A stretch of 12,395 nucleotides of DNA from an uncultured Eubacteriales bacterium (GCA_902790885.1 CADATR010000039.1:1-12395); one strand, 5' to 3'. Shown: positions 5,260 to 12,395, counted from the first letter of the stretch. Made by a program: numbers and translations. The notes: generated by a model from the sequence alone, not told the origin.

Positions 5260-8157
5260 ATGGAAATAAACGACAGAATGCACGGTTTTACCGTGAACAG
5301 CATACGTGAAGTAAAGGAGATCGGCGGAAAGCTTGTTGAGATGACACACGACGCCACAGGTGCCCGGCTTGTCTGGGCGGACAACGGCGATGAAAACAAG
5401 CTCTTCTCTGTCGGTTTCAGGACTCTGCCCGAAGACAGCACAGGTGTCTTCCACATTCTTGAGCATTCAGTACTCTGCGGCTCCGACAGATTTCCTGTGA
5501 AGGAGCCTTTCGTAGAACTTCTCAAGACCTCGATGAACACCTTCCTCAATGCGATGACCTTCCCTGACAAAACTCTCTATCCGGTCTCGAGCCGCATAGA
5601 GCAGGATTATCTCAATCTGTCAGAGGTATATCTTGATGCCGTGTTCAGGCCAAACATCCTGAAAGATCCTAACATCTTCTATCAGGAAGGCTGGCATATC
5701 GATACCACAGAAGGTGAAGCTGTATACAAGGGCGTTGTATTCAACGAGATGAAGGGCTCGATGTCCGATGTCGACCAGGTAGCCGAGCAGGAGATGAGCA
5801 CCCTTCTCTTCCCTGACAGCTGCTACGGCTTCAACTCCGGCGGAGATCCACGAAATATCCCGGACCTGACCTATGAAGAGTTCATAGCAAAATACAAAAG
5901 GTTCTATCACCCGTCCAACTCGTATTTCTTCCTCGACGGTGATGTTCCTCTCGACAGGACACTGTCGATGATCGAGGACTATCTTTCGGATTTCGACAGG
6001 CTTGAGGACGTGCCTCAGCTTGCTCTTCAGGCGCCTGTACGCTCAGACAAAACGATCGGCTATGTAGCTGCCAGCGAAGATGACAAGCCGCTCATCTGCT
6101 TCGGAAAGATCATCGGCAGCTGGGAAGACAGAGACAAAATGCTCGCTCTCAGCGTGATACTCGAGCAGATCGCCGACTCGAACGAGTCGCCTCTGAAACG
6201 CGCGGTGCTGTCATCAGGACTGGCTGAAGACATGGAGATATACGTCTCGGACGGGATCTGCCAGCCATATATAATGATGATGTTCCGCGGCATAAGCTGC
6301 GAAGACGGCAGCAGACCTGATGAGGCCGCTCTCGATGCGATCGCAGGCCGCCTTCTCGGTATAATCGAGGATACAGTAAAGAAGATGACTGCAGAAGGCT
6401 TCTCAAGGAAGGGCCTCGAGGCTTCTGTAAACCAGACAGCATTCAGATTCAGGCAGTATCCTGAGCCTCAGGCTCTGTACAGAGCTATTTCGTCGTACTC
6501 ATCATGGCTTTACGGCGGAGACCCGGCCTTCTATCTCAAAACGGACGAAGCCATCGGGAATGTGCGCGCCATGATCACATCAGGCGAGATGGAAAAGATC
6601 GCCGATGAGATACTCACCGACACATCCGGACTGTCAAGGATCATCCTGGTCCCTGACACCGGGCTTGCCGAAAAGAAAGCCGCGGCAGAGGCGGAGCGCG
6701 TAAAGGCCGCTATCGATGCCATGACTGATGAAGAGCGCGCCGGACTTGAAGAACTCAACAACAGACTGCTTAAGTGGCAGCAGACAGAGGACAGCGAAGA
6801 AGCTCTGGCTACCATTCCGCAGCTGGATCTTTCGGACATAGACCCTATGCCGCAGCTTTATGCGACAGAGATAAAGGATGCGGACGGAGCTGAGGTGATC
6901 TTCCACCCTATCGTGTCAAACGGGATAGTTCATATAAACGCGTACTTTCCAATAACACAGCTCAGTCTGGAAGAACTGCCGGTGGCAGCGCTTATCACCG
7001 AGTTCTTCAGAGACCTGCCGACTGCTGATCACGACGTGATCTCACTCCAGAATGAGATCCGCACGTATATCGGCTCCCTCTCGTTCGGACTCGATATACT
7101 CGCGAGAGACAGCGACAGAGAGGAATGCACGCCTTGCTTCAGAGTCAGGGCATCAGTCCTTGAAGAGAACCTTTCGCAGGCCGAGGAGCTCATCACCGAG
7201 ATCCTTACGAGGAGCTGCTTTGGCGACAAGGCGACAATGCGCGAGCTCATCACTCAGATCGACGAGGATGCCAAGCGCACCGCTGTTTCGCAGGGTCACA
7301 GGCTCTCACTGTCTGAGGCCAGATCGCACTGGTCTGCGCGCGACGCGGCTGCGGAAGCAGTAAACGGATATACATTCATGCAGTACATGCACCGCATGAG
7401 CAGCGCATCAGATGAAGACATCGAAGCTTTCACGGCCTTCGCCGACAGCACTATAAAGCAGAGCATCAATAGAAGCAACGCGATCATCAGCGTTACCGCT
7501 GACAGCTATCCGGACATGACGGGATTCGTAAAAATGCTTCCTGAAGGTGAAGCGATGCCTCAGAAGGCAGCGTACACCTCCGGACTTCCGAAGAAGATGG
7601 GCATCGAACTGCCATCGGCAGTCTCATTCGCCGTGACCGCCTACGACATGACGTCAGACGGACGCAAAATGAGCGGAAGCATGCAGGTTGCCGCAAATAT
7701 AATTTCACTGACTCATCTGTGGAATACCATCAGAGTCCAGGGAGGCTCGTACGGAGCTTCGATGTCTGCAGGCCGCACGGGCGGACTCCTCTGCTACACT
7801 TACAGAGATCCGAACCCTGCCCGCTCGCTCGGCGTATATAAGACAATACCGGAATTTCTAAGCAGCGCGGCATCAGAGGATATGAGCATCGACGGCTACA
7901 TAATCTCGACCATAGCCTCGACCGAGCCGCTTATCTCACCTGCCGCGAAGGGCCGCGCCGCAGACGACTTCTATCTGTCGGGATTCAGCGATGAAGACAG
8001 GATACGCATCCGCAGGGAGATACTTGAAACCAAAGTCAGCGAGCTTGCAGACATGTGCAGCGCGCTGAAGGACATGACCGAAAAATGCACCGTATGCGTG
8101 GCCGGCCCGAGAGCTGCGCTCGAGGCATGTGAAGACATAGAGATATTCGCTCTTTAG
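5260..8157 (+). CDS. M16C-family zinc metallopeptidase (presequence protease-like)
   Basis: A 965-residue peptidase of the insulinase/PreP class, which degrades oligopeptides inside a closed chamber formed by two halves joined by a hinge. The inverted zinc motif HxxEH is intact as HILEH at 65-69, and the third zinc ligand is probably Glu163 or a nearby Glu in VFNEMKGSMSD. The length and four-domain organisation agree with full-length M16C enzymes such as PreP and Cym1 relatives. The second half carries substrate-binding features such as RVQGGSYGASM (expected near 825-835), comparable to the conserved Arg/Tyr region of the C-terminal domain. There is no signal peptide, so it is probably cytoplasmic peptide turnover. 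I start at ATG 5260, since AAGGAG (5245-5250) precedes it; the longer TTG-start reading from 5236 would translate the ribosome site. It is a single gene, divergent from the YjgR operon, ending in a strong terminator. Confidence 0.93.
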   Translation: MEINDRMHGFTVNSIREVKEIGGKLVEMTHDATGARLVWADNGDENKLFSVGFRTLPEDSTGVFHILEHSVLCGSDRFPVKEPFVELLKTSMNTFLNAMTFPDKTLYPVSSRIEQDYLNLSEVYLDAVFRPNILKDPNIFYQEGWHIDTTEGEAVYKGVVFNEMKGSMSDVDQVAEQEMSTLLFPDSCYGFNSGGDPRNIPDLTYEEFIAKYKRFYHPSNSYFFLDGDVPLDRTLSMIEDYLSDFDRLEDVPQLALQAPVRSDKTIGYVAASEDDKPLICFGKIIGSWEDRDKMLALSVILEQIADSNESPLKRAVLSSGLAEDMEIYVSDGICQPYIMMMFRGISCEDGSRPDEAALDAIAGRLLGIIEDTVKKMTAEGFSRKGLEASVNQTAFRFRQYPEPQALYRAISSYSSWLYGGDPAFYLKTDEAIGNVRAMITSGEMEKIADEILTDTSGLSRIILVPDTGLAEKKAAAEAERVKAAIDAMTDEERAGLEELNNRLLKWQQTEDSEEALATIPQLDLSDIDPMPQLYATEIKDADGAEVIFHPIVSNGIVHINAYFPITQLSLEELPVAALITEFFRDLPTADHDVISLQNEIRTYIGSLSFGLDILARDSDREECTPCFRVRASVLEENLSQAEELITEILTRSCFGDKATMRELITQIDEDAKRTAVSQGHRLSLSEARSHWSARDAAAEAVNGYTFMQYMHRMSSASDEDIEAFTAFADSTIKQSINRSNAIISVTADSYPDMTGFVKMLPEGEAMPQKAAYTSGLPKKMGIELPSAVSFAVTAYDMTSDGRKMSGSMQVAANIISLTHLWNTIRVQGGSYGASMSAGRTGGLLCYTYRDPNPARSLGVYKTIPEFLSSAASEDMSIDGYIISTIASTEPLISPAAKGRAADDFYLSGFSDEDRIRIRREILETKVSELADMCSALKDMTEKCTVCVAGPRAALEACEDIEIFAL

Positions 8158-8179
8158 CGAAGTGTTTTACAGGCAATTT

Positions 8180-8211
8180 AAAAGGATCTCCGCCGCGGCG
8201 GGGATCCTTTT
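8180..8211. terminator. Bidirectional terminator between the M16 peptidase and DUF3343 genes
   Basis: AAAAGGATC (8180-8188) pairs with GATCCTTTT (8203-8211). Inside, a T-G wobble and four GC pairs close a CGCG loop. TTTTCTTT follows on the plus strand, and the mirrored A-run gives U residues on the minus strand. It serves the two convergent genes, lying 22 nt past one stop and 3 nt past the other. Confidence 0.92.
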
Positions 8212-8213
8212 CT

Positions 8214-8462
8214 TTACAGGTTTTCTGCCTTGTATATCTGCGTATATGAGCCGTCATCGTTGCATATGACCATCTGCTCCATCTCGTCGTGAGCAGGGTC
8301 GTAAAGCGGCTCCGGCGCCCTGTACCTGACACAGGTGCCGCAGCTGCTGCTGAGACTTCTCGGGACAGGCATTGTGCGCGCTTCAAGTCCCTTTGACCTG
8401 CAGAGCCGCTCATACCTGATGGATCCGAAATGCATAAAAAAAGTGGCGATGTATGTATTCAT
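8214..8462 (-). CDS. DUF3343 family protein (putative Se/S carrier)
   Basis: An 82-residue soluble protein of the DUF3343 family. The N-terminal YIATFFMHFGSIRYERLCRS matches the family's opening strand and helix, and MPVPRSLSSSCGTCVRY carries the hallmark CGTC motif (Cys41, Cys44). The family is found mostly in anaerobes and is associated with the selenium-utilisation trait; some databases label it a putative Se/S carrier, though its chemistry is not proven. The position downstream of yedE and a TusA-like gene supports that link. The start at 8462 matches the family's N-terminus but has no ribosome site: an extended -10 box lies 6 bp before the ATG, so the transcript may be leaderless. The next ATG (codon 10) also lacks a ribosome site and would remove the first strand. 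Confidence 0.85.
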   Translation of the reverse strand: MNTYIATFFMHFGSIRYERLCRSKGLEARTMPVPRSLSSSCGTCVRYRAPEPLYDPAHDEMEQMVICNDDGSYTQIYKAENL

Positions 8463-8468
8463 ATGCGC

Positions 8469-8497
8469 ATTATAGCAAAAAACGGCAACCCCTCCAA
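8469..8497 (-). promoter_or_regulatory. Promoter of the DUF3343 gene, predicting a leaderless mRNA
   Basis: The minus strand has a perfect extended -10, TGCTATAAT (hexamer 8469-8474), with -35 TTGGAG (8492-8497) at a 17-bp spacer. Only six bases separate the hexamer from ATG 8462, so transcription should begin at or next to the start codon. The -35 and spacer lie inside the terminator of the preceding gene. Confidence 0.6.
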
Positions 8498-8515
8498 CAG
8501 GATCAACGGGCTGCC
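8477..8515 (-). terminator. Terminator of the yedE-tusA operon
   Basis: On the minus strand GGCAGCCC (8508-8515) pairs with GGGTTGCC (8484-8491) over 8 bp with one G-U pair. TTTTTT (complement of 8477-8482) follows one base later. The structure begins 10 nt after the TusA-like gene's stop codon. Confidence 0.8.
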
Positions 8516-8524
8516 GCTCATTTT

Positions 8525-8725
8525 TTATCTGGAGATCTTCAGCAGATACTCTCCGCCTTTGTCTTCTACATCTACCTTATAGCCCTGACTCTGAGCGTAA
8601 CGTGTGACGTTTTCAAGAGGAGCAGGAGCGTCTACCATTACTTCATAGTAGTCTTCCTTGCTCTTCATAGCCTTCTGAGTCATGATCACAGGCATCGGGC
8701 ATGAAAGCCCTCTTGCATCTACCAT
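8525..8725 (-). CDS. TusA-like sulfurtransferase family protein
   Basis: A 66-residue protein with the TusA/SirA fold. The opening VDARGLSCPMPVIMTQKAM carries the CPxP signature with catalytic Cys9, which in TusA carries a persulfide to partner proteins. The rest (VMVDAPAPLENVTRYAQSQGYKV) fits the second half of the beta-alpha-beta-alpha-beta-beta fold. Length is near the family minimum. GGAGG lies 6 nt before the ATG, and the gene starts 18 nt after yedE, so the two form an operon. Next to a selenium-type YedE this protein probably hands on reduced sulfur or selenium delivered by the transporter. It is the same domain as the N-terminal part of YedF, but lacks YedF's C-terminal domain. Confidence 0.9.
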   Translation of the reverse strand: MVDARGLSCPMPVIMTQKAMKSKEDYYEVMVDAPAPLENVTRYAQSQGYKVDVEDKGGEYLLKISR

Positions 8726-8743
8726 AAAATACCTCCGATCTTC

Positions 8744-9826
8744 TTACGCAGCTTCCTTTGCAGTTGCCTTTTCCTTAACGTAAGTATTTACTACGCCGAT
8801 GAGGCATACAACTACGATTCCGATGATAACAGCGATCTTTCCTGCAGGTGTAGGGCCTTCGCCGCTCGAAGCAAGTCCGAAATTGTGGCAGAAAGCAGCT
8901 CCTACCATGAGGCCGAGAACTGTTACAGCACTGTCAGCATTGCCTTCGCCCGACATAACGAGCTGTCTGAGCGGGCATCCGCCGAGGAGTACGCAGGCGA
9001 ATCCTACGAGGAGCATTCCGAGGCAGTTCCAGAGTCCGTCTGTGTGCGCAACAGGCTGCTCAGCAAATCCGAGCTTGAATCCGCCGAGAACGAGGTTTGT
9101 GATCAGAGCAGCAACGAGGATAGCGATGAATCCCCAGAGCAGTCTTGTCTCTTTGAAGAGAACGAGGTCTCTCACTCCGCCTACCATGCACAGTCTTGTT
9201 CTCTGAGCAAGAACGCCTACGATGAGGCCTGCTGCGAGAGCGATTCCGACTGCAGCGTGCATCGATCCGGGACCTTCCTCAGAGAAAGCGATGAATGCAG
9301 GCTTAGCGATGAGGAGAACGAAGATAACTACCTCAAGGATAGGCATCCAGTAACCTTCACCGGCTGTAAGGCTGTAAGTTCTCTTGAGCGAGTATCCGTT
9401 CCTGAGGAAGAAGATACCGCAGAAGATGCCGATCACGAAACCAACGAGTCCGAGAAGAGCGTTGAGGTCTCCGCCGGCCAGTCTCAGGATCATTCTGAAC
9501 GGGCATCCGAGGAACATAAGGCAGCCTACCATGGCGAAGAATCCGAGAACGAATCTTGTCATTGGAGCGCTTCCGCCCTTGGAGCTGAACTCCTTCTTCG
9601 CAAACGCCGCGCAGAACGCGCCGATAACGATTCCGATGATCTCAGGTCTGATGTACTGTACCGGAGGTGCCTTGTGAAGTCCAAGACCGCCTGCTGTGTC
9701 ACGCAGGAAGCATGCGATGCAGAATCCCATGTTCTTAGGATTTCCGAGGAACGCAAGTCCTGCAGCGATGATACCTATCACCAGACCGGCGATGATTATC
9801 ATCAGTTTGTCATTTTTCTTTTCCAT
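8744..9826 (-). CDS. yedE: YedE-family membrane protein (putative selenium/sulfur transporter)
   Basis: A 360-residue integral membrane protein of the YeeE/YedE family, built from two homologous halves with roughly nine to ten helices. Characteristic cysteine motifs occur in both halves: GFCIACFLRDTAGGLGLH near the N-terminus, GCLMFLGCPFRMILRLAGGD, then RTRLCMVGGVRDL and LGGCPLRQLVMSGEGNADS. In the family these intramembrane cysteines pass thiosulfate or a related anion. The arrangement and length resemble the subgroup annotated as selenium-metabolism YedE rather than TsuA thiosulfate importers, a judgement made from memory of the motifs. GGAGG precedes the ATG by 6 nt. The gene leads an operon with a TusA-like protein, the usual YedE/TusA pairing, and a selenium-associated DUF3343 gene follows. 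Confidence 0.88.
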   Translation of the reverse strand: MEKKNDKLMIIIAGLVIGIIAAGLAFLGNPKNMGFCIACFLRDTAGGLGLHKAPPVQYIRPEIIGIVIGAFCAAFAKKEFSSKGGSAPMTRFVLGFFAMVGCLMFLGCPFRMILRLAGGDLNALLGLVGFVIGIFCGIFFLRNGYSLKRTYSLTAGEGYWMPILEVVIFVLLIAKPAFIAFSEEGPGSMHAAVGIALAAGLIVGVLAQRTRLCMVGGVRDLVLFKETRLLWGFIAILVAALITNLVLGGFKLGFAEQPVAHTDGLWNCLGMLLVGFACVLLGGCPLRQLVMSGEGNADSAVTVLGLMVGAAFCHNFGLASSGEGPTPAGKIAVIIGIVVVCLIGVVNTYVKEKATAKEAA

Positions 9827-9858
9827 TTTGATCCTCCATTAAACATTAGATATTACGC

Positions 9859-9904
9859 AAAAAAGCGATAAGAGGCATAATATGCCTCTTATGAGTCTAT
9901 CGCT
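9859..9904 (-). terminator. Long terminator-like hairpin upstream of yedE
   Basis: A perfect 9-bp inner stem (9871-9879 with 9881-9889) is extended by AGCGATA/TATCGCT (9864-9870 with 9898-9904) with an 8-nt bulge, or alternatively by three more inner pairs. TTTTTT (complement of 9859-9864) follows on the minus strand. It ends about 100 nt past the PAP2 stop and 33 nt before the yedE start. It probably ends the MscS-PAP2 transcript, but because the only promoter-like boxes I find for yedE lie upstream of it, it could act as an attenuator. Confidence 0.75.
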
Positions 9905-9930
9905 GTATTTAATGGTTGACAAATTGTCTA
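9894..9930 (-). promoter_or_regulatory. Promoter-like boxes and palindrome upstream of yedE
   Basis: On the minus strand TTGTCA (9917-9922), 17 bp and TAGACT (9894-9899) resemble a weak promoter. They overlap a palindrome, GACAA-A-TTGTC (9918-9928), that could be an operator. A transcript from here would run straight into the hairpin ending at 9859, so this promoter is uncertain. In the rest of 9827-10006 I see only a possible 22-codon ORF (ATG about 9973) with no good ribosome site. Confidence 0.3.
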
Positions 9931-10006
9931 TGCGAATCGCTGAAACATGTGTCATAGTTTTCTTCAATGGCTTCCATCTTTTTTCTATCAGCCACCTATA
10001 AAGAAC

Positions 10007-10750
10007 TCAGTGCTTCGGTTTATAGCCGACAGTAGATTTTGATGTGTTCTTTCTGTTCCTGCGGGCCTTTCTGTTGTCATAAGTAAAGTCAAGATCAGGA
10101 TCTGTCTTCACTTCACTTCCGCCCGAAACAACGGCAGCAAAGAGAAACAGCAGAGTTGCGCTCAGAAGTATTCCTCCGATTATATCGGTGAACCAGTGCA
10201 CTCCGCAGTACAGCCTGCCTCCGACAGTTACAAGGGTCGTCACAAAGCAGAGCACTCTTACCAGGACTCCCGTTCCGCCTTTAAAGTACTTGTCGGAGAC
10301 TATCATCACAGCGATCATGACTGTCATGATCAGCATGGTATGCGATGACGGGAACGAAGCCTCAGGCGCCGTTTCGCCCGGCATTATCACTGGCCTGTAA
10401 TTGACTATGTATTTTTCAAACAGCACATAGCACCCTATAACAGCGACAAACAGTCCGCCGAGTGCCCATATCTCCCTGTCGACTTTCAGCAGGCTCCTGC
10501 GCTTAACGAGCTGAACGAACCCGGCGACAGCGAACATTCCGCAGACAGCAATGGCTCCGTAGCCTATGTAATCCGTTATGTCATACCACAGCATGTTGAC
10601 GCCGGTGAACTCGTGAACGAACTGATTTATATGGGAAAACCCCACTTCTGTACCGTCCGGCCCGATCGCCGCCACATCATATCTGCCGAGCAGCACTATA
10701 AGAGCCGCAAACAGCGCCCCCGTAATAACGGCACCAATAACTTTCTTCAT
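10007..10750 (-). CDS. PAP2-family membrane phosphatase
   Basis: A 247-residue integral membrane phosphatase of the PAP2 superfamily, which removes phosphate from lipid phosphates such as phosphatidic acid or undecaprenyl pyrophosphate. All three catalytic motifs are visible: K113-x5-RP (Arg119), FPSSH at 133-137 in place of the usual PSGH, and GR(x5)HxxxD with Arg179, nucleophile His185 and Asp189. About six helices are present, the first at residues 4-22, and the motifs would face outside the membrane. The C-terminal tail (about 215-247) is basic and soluble. Substrate cannot be decided; recycling of undecaprenyl pyrophosphate for the envelope is plausible. An AAAGGA site lies about 10 nt before the ATG. 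The gene begins 25 nt after the MscS channel stop and shares its promoter. Confidence 0.9.
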   Translation of the reverse strand: MKKVIGAVITGALFAALIVLLGRYDVAAIGPDGTEVGFSHINQFVHEFTGVNMLWYDITDYIGYGAIAVCGMFAVAGFVQLVKRRSLLKVDREIWALGGLFVAVIGCYVLFEKYIVNYRPVIMPGETAPEASFPSSHTMLIMTVMIAVMIVSDKYFKGGTGVLVRVLCFVTTLVTVGGRLYCGVHWFTDIIGGILLSATLLFLFAAVVSGGSEVKTDPDLDFTYDNRKARRNRKNTSKSTVGYKPKH

Positions 10751-10775
10751 ATGAGTGTATTCCTTTCCTCAGCAG

Positions 10776-11594
10776 TTATTTGCTTACACTGATAGGCGTT
10801 GATGGCCTTGCGATTCCCTCAGCGTTGAGAGCCGCCGGAATCTCCTTCATCAGCACGCCGAACTCATCCCAGTAATCCGCGGTCTTCACCCAGACTCTGA
10901 CAGTATATGTCAGTCCGCCAGGCACACCGGCTGTTATCAGCACCTGCGGAGCAGGAGCGTCAAGCGCCCACTCCGTCTTATCGATGACATCAGCCAGTAT
11001 CTTCTCAACCTTGTCGGAATCCTCCGAGCCGGCAACGTCGAAGTTGAGGTCGACTCTTCTGAGCTCTTCCACTGTTGCGTTGCAGATGTTTGAGTTCATC
11101 AGGCTGCCGTTAGGAATGGAGATCCTGCGGTTGTCGAGCGTTGTAAGAACGGTGTATACGAGCGAGATGCTTCTTACCGTACCTTCTTCTCCGCCCGCCA
11201 CGATGTAGTCACCGACGCTGAACGGACGGAATATGAGGAGCATTATGCCTCCCGCGATATTTCCCAAAGCTCCCTGCATAGCCATGCCTATTGCCAGGCC
11301 GGCTGAAGCAATGGCCGCTATCACCGATGACATCGGCACGCCCAGAAGAGCTATTATCGATACGCCGAGTATCACATAGAGAGCCGCTTTTACAAAGTTC
11401 GAGATATAGCCCGCGGCTGTCGGATCGACAGACTTCATGGACTTCATGCGTCCCATGCCGCTGATTATCTTTTTTATGATAAAGCTTCCGATAAGATAGA
11501 TAACGACAGCCAGCACCAGCTTAAGGCCGATGTCTATGGCTCCATCGGTGAGCTTTTCGAGCAACTTGCCCATGCTGTTCAGACTTGTTTCCAT
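10776..11594 (-). CDS. Small-conductance mechanosensitive channel (MscS family)
   Basis: A 272-residue channel that opens under membrane tension to release solutes during hypo-osmotic shock. Three helices are visible, at about 20-42, 64-85 and 88-120. The last is the pore-lining TM3, with the typical Gly/Ala packing pattern in ASAGLAIGMAMQGALGNIAG and then IFRPFSVGDYI, the start of the cytoplasmic beta domain. EEGTVRSISLVYTVLTTLDNRRISIPNG is the conserved beta-domain core and lateral portal region. The length is close to E. coli MscS (286). GAAGGA precedes the ATG by 7 nt. It is the first gene of a two-gene operon with the PAP2 phosphatase, under its own sigma-A promoter. Confidence 0.95.
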   Translation of the reverse strand: METSLNSMGKLLEKLTDGAIDIGLKLVLAVVIYLIGSFIIKKIISGMGRMKSMKSVDPTAAGYISNFVKAALYVILGVSIIALLGVPMSSVIAAIASAGLAIGMAMQGALGNIAGGIMLLIFRPFSVGDYIVAGGEEGTVRSISLVYTVLTTLDNRRISIPNGSLMNSNICNATVEELRRVDLNFDVAGSEDSDKVEKILADVIDKTEWALDAPAPQVLITAGVPGGLTYTVRVWVKTADYWDEFGVLMKEIPAALNAEGIARPSTPISVSK

Positions 11595-11651
11595 TTTCTG
11601 TTCCTTCCCTTTTTTACAAATTACATATCACAAACTGTCATTGACTCCTAA

Positions 11652-11680
11652 ATAATAACACTCCGCGCGTTATGTGTCCA
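11652..11680 (-). promoter_or_regulatory. Sigma-A promoter of the mscS-PAP2 operon
   Basis: On the minus strand, -35 TGGACA (11675-11680), a 17-bp spacer and -10 TATTAT (11652-11657) each match the consensus in five of six bases. The predicted leader is about 50 nt and carries the GAAGGA ribosome site. Confidence 0.75.
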
Positions 11681-11716
11681 TTGAGTCGGCGCCTGAGCGG
11701 TCGATCTGCACCTGAA

Positions 11717-11745
11717 TTGCCTTATGCCCCCATTAATGTTACAAT
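11717..11745 (+). promoter_or_regulatory. Sigma-A promoter of the cytidylyltransferase gene
   Basis: -35 TTGCCT (11717-11722), a 17-bp spacer and extended -10 TGTTACAAT (hexamer 11740-11745, five of six matches). The predicted leader is about 60 nt with no recognisable riboswitch. It diverges from the mscS promoter, whose -35 box lies 36 bp away. Confidence 0.75.
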
Positions 11746-11813
11746 ACATTCGCATAACAGACTGACTGAATACAGACTAAGATCATGAGAAGATCATTTA
11801 CGGAGAAAAATAG

Positions 11814-12266
11814 ATGAAAAGAGTAATAACATACGGCACATACGACCTTCTTCACTATGGTCACATCAACCTTCTCAAAAGAGCCAAGGCTCTCGGCGAT
11901 TATCTCATAGTTGCCATCTCGACCGATGAGTTCAACTGGAATTCAAAGCGCAAAAAATGCTACTTCTCTTATGAGCAGCGCAAGGCTCTCGTTGAGGCTG
12001 TCAGATACGTGGACCTTGTCATCCCTGAAGAAAGCTGGGAGCAGAAGAAGAGCGACATGCACGAGTATCACATAGATACCTTCGTGATCGGAGACGACTG
12101 GAAGGGAAAGTTCGACTTCCTGAAGGAAGAAGGCGTGGAAGTGGTCTACCTGCCGCGTACGCCTGAGATCAGCAGCAGCCAGATAAAGAAGGATCTCTAT
12201 GATGCCAACGCCGTAGACGGTGAATCCAAAACATCGCACGACGAGATAGACACAAATCCGCAATAG
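11814..12266 (+). CDS. tagD: Glycerol-3-phosphate cytidylyltransferase-like protein (TagD family)
   Basis: A 150-residue soluble nucleotidyltransferase. In the family it joins CTP and sn-glycerol-3-phosphate to give CDP-glycerol for teichoic acids or similar glycerol-phosphate polymers. The N-terminal MKRVITYGTYDLLHYGHINL has the HxGH nucleotide site (His14, His17). RTPEISSSQIKKDL at 115-128 corresponds to the RTxGISTTxIK signature, with two substitutions. VAISTDEFNWNSKRK and the YEQRKALVEAVRYVD stretch also match TagD. It is about 20 residues longer than Bacillus TagD because of an acidic, probably disordered C-terminal tail. GGAG lies 8 nt before the ATG. It is transcribed alone; no polymerase or other teichoic acid gene is adjacent, so another glycerol- or alcohol-phosphate substrate is possible. 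Confidence 0.9.
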   Translation: MKRVITYGTYDLLHYGHINLLKRAKALGDYLIVAISTDEFNWNSKRKKCYFSYEQRKALVEAVRYVDLVIPEESWEQKKSDMHEYHIDTFVIGDDWKGKFDFLKEEGVEVVYLPRTPEISSSQIKKDLYDANAVDGESKTSHDEIDTNPQ

Positions 12267-12281
12267 GTCCAAAAAACAATG

Positions 12282-12312
12282 CCGCCGGCTCGTATGAGCC
12301 GGCGGTTTTTAT
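12282..12312. terminator. Bidirectional terminator after the cytidylyltransferase gene
   Basis: A perfect 10-bp GC-rich stem (12282-12291 with 12296-12305) with a GTAT loop is followed by TTTTT. An A6 run at 12271-12276 supplies a U-tract for minus-strand transcripts, so it also serves the convergent gene ending at 12318. Confidence 0.93.
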
Positions 12313-12317
12313 GTCTT

Positions 12318-12395
12318 CTAGAATGAAATGATCTCCTGATTCAGATCATCAACTGTGATATTTACGTTGTGATAGCGCTCTCTCTTCTCGGTGAT
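12318..12395 (-). CDS. 3' end of an unrecognised gene (partial)
   Basis: The last 25 codons of a minus-strand frame enter from the right edge, ending NVNITVDDLNQEIISF and TAG at 12318-12320. It is convergent with the cytidylyltransferase gene, and the stop lies just before the shared terminator, as expected of a real gene end. The fragment is too short to identify; it has no membrane segment or recognisable motif. Confidence 0.6.
   Translation of the reverse strand: MTEKRERYHNVNITVDDLNQEIISF

Noticed and set aside
8885..9871. Plus-strand open frame of 328 codons opposite yedE
   Set aside because: It is the antisense shadow of yedE: its composition is dominated by Ser/Glu/Cys, it has no ribosome site, and the minus-strand reading is a clear membrane protein with family motifs.
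9916..9950. Plus-strand TTGACA as a promoter
   Set aside because: No -10 box lies at 16-18 bp, and no plus-strand gene follows; the bases are part of the GACAA/TTGTC palindrome.
9907..9973. 22-codon minus-strand ORF between PAP2 and yedE as a leader peptide gene
   Set aside because: There is no convincing ribosome site before its ATG and no run of regulatory codons such as Cys; it may be chance.

Overview
The window looks like chromosomal DNA of an anaerobic, selenium-using member of the Clostridia (Firmicutes). The grounds are strong AGGAGG-type ribosome sites, sigma-A promoters (several with an extended -10), an AlsT-type alanine/glycine symporter, a TagD-type cytidylyltransferase and a YedE/TusA/DUF3343 selenium-metabolism set. 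Moderate GC and mixed ATA/ATC and AGG/CGC codon use are compatible with this. No mobile element, CRISPR array, tRNA or rRNA was found.

Layout. (1) 1-507, minus: a MerR-family regulator with a textbook 19-bp-spacer operator-promoter, followed by the first ten codons of a second gene that leaves the window. (2) 645-2261, minus: an alanine/glycine:cation symporter with its own promoter and terminator. (3) 2294-5134, minus: a probable operon of a small two-helix membrane protein (apparently frameshifted), a YjgR/DUF853 HerA-like ATPase, a YbaK/ProX tRNA-editing deacylase, and a short gene with an in-frame UGA that I read as a selenoprotein. (4) 5260-8211, plus: a 965-residue M16C (PreP-like) zinc metallopeptidase, diverging from region 3 and ending in a shared terminator. 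(5) 8214-9826, minus: yedE (selenium/sulfur transporter family), a TusA-like protein and DUF3343. (6) 10007-11680, minus: an MscS channel and a PAP2 phosphatase. (7) 11717-12312, plus: a TagD-like cytidylyltransferase with its own promoter and terminator, then the last 25 codons of an unrecognised minus-strand gene.

The most interesting point is the link between regions 3 and 5. A conventional gene caller would report only a 71-residue GTG-start ORF after ybaK. The same reading frame continues upstream through a single UGA followed by Cys, giving about 108 residues of coherent coding sequence. Two hairpins lie just downstream of the UGA, one of them a perfect 8-bp stem at a distance typical of bacterial SECIS elements. 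The selenium-associated genes six kilobases away make real UGA decoding plausible. The selA/B/C/D genes needed to prove it are not in this window.
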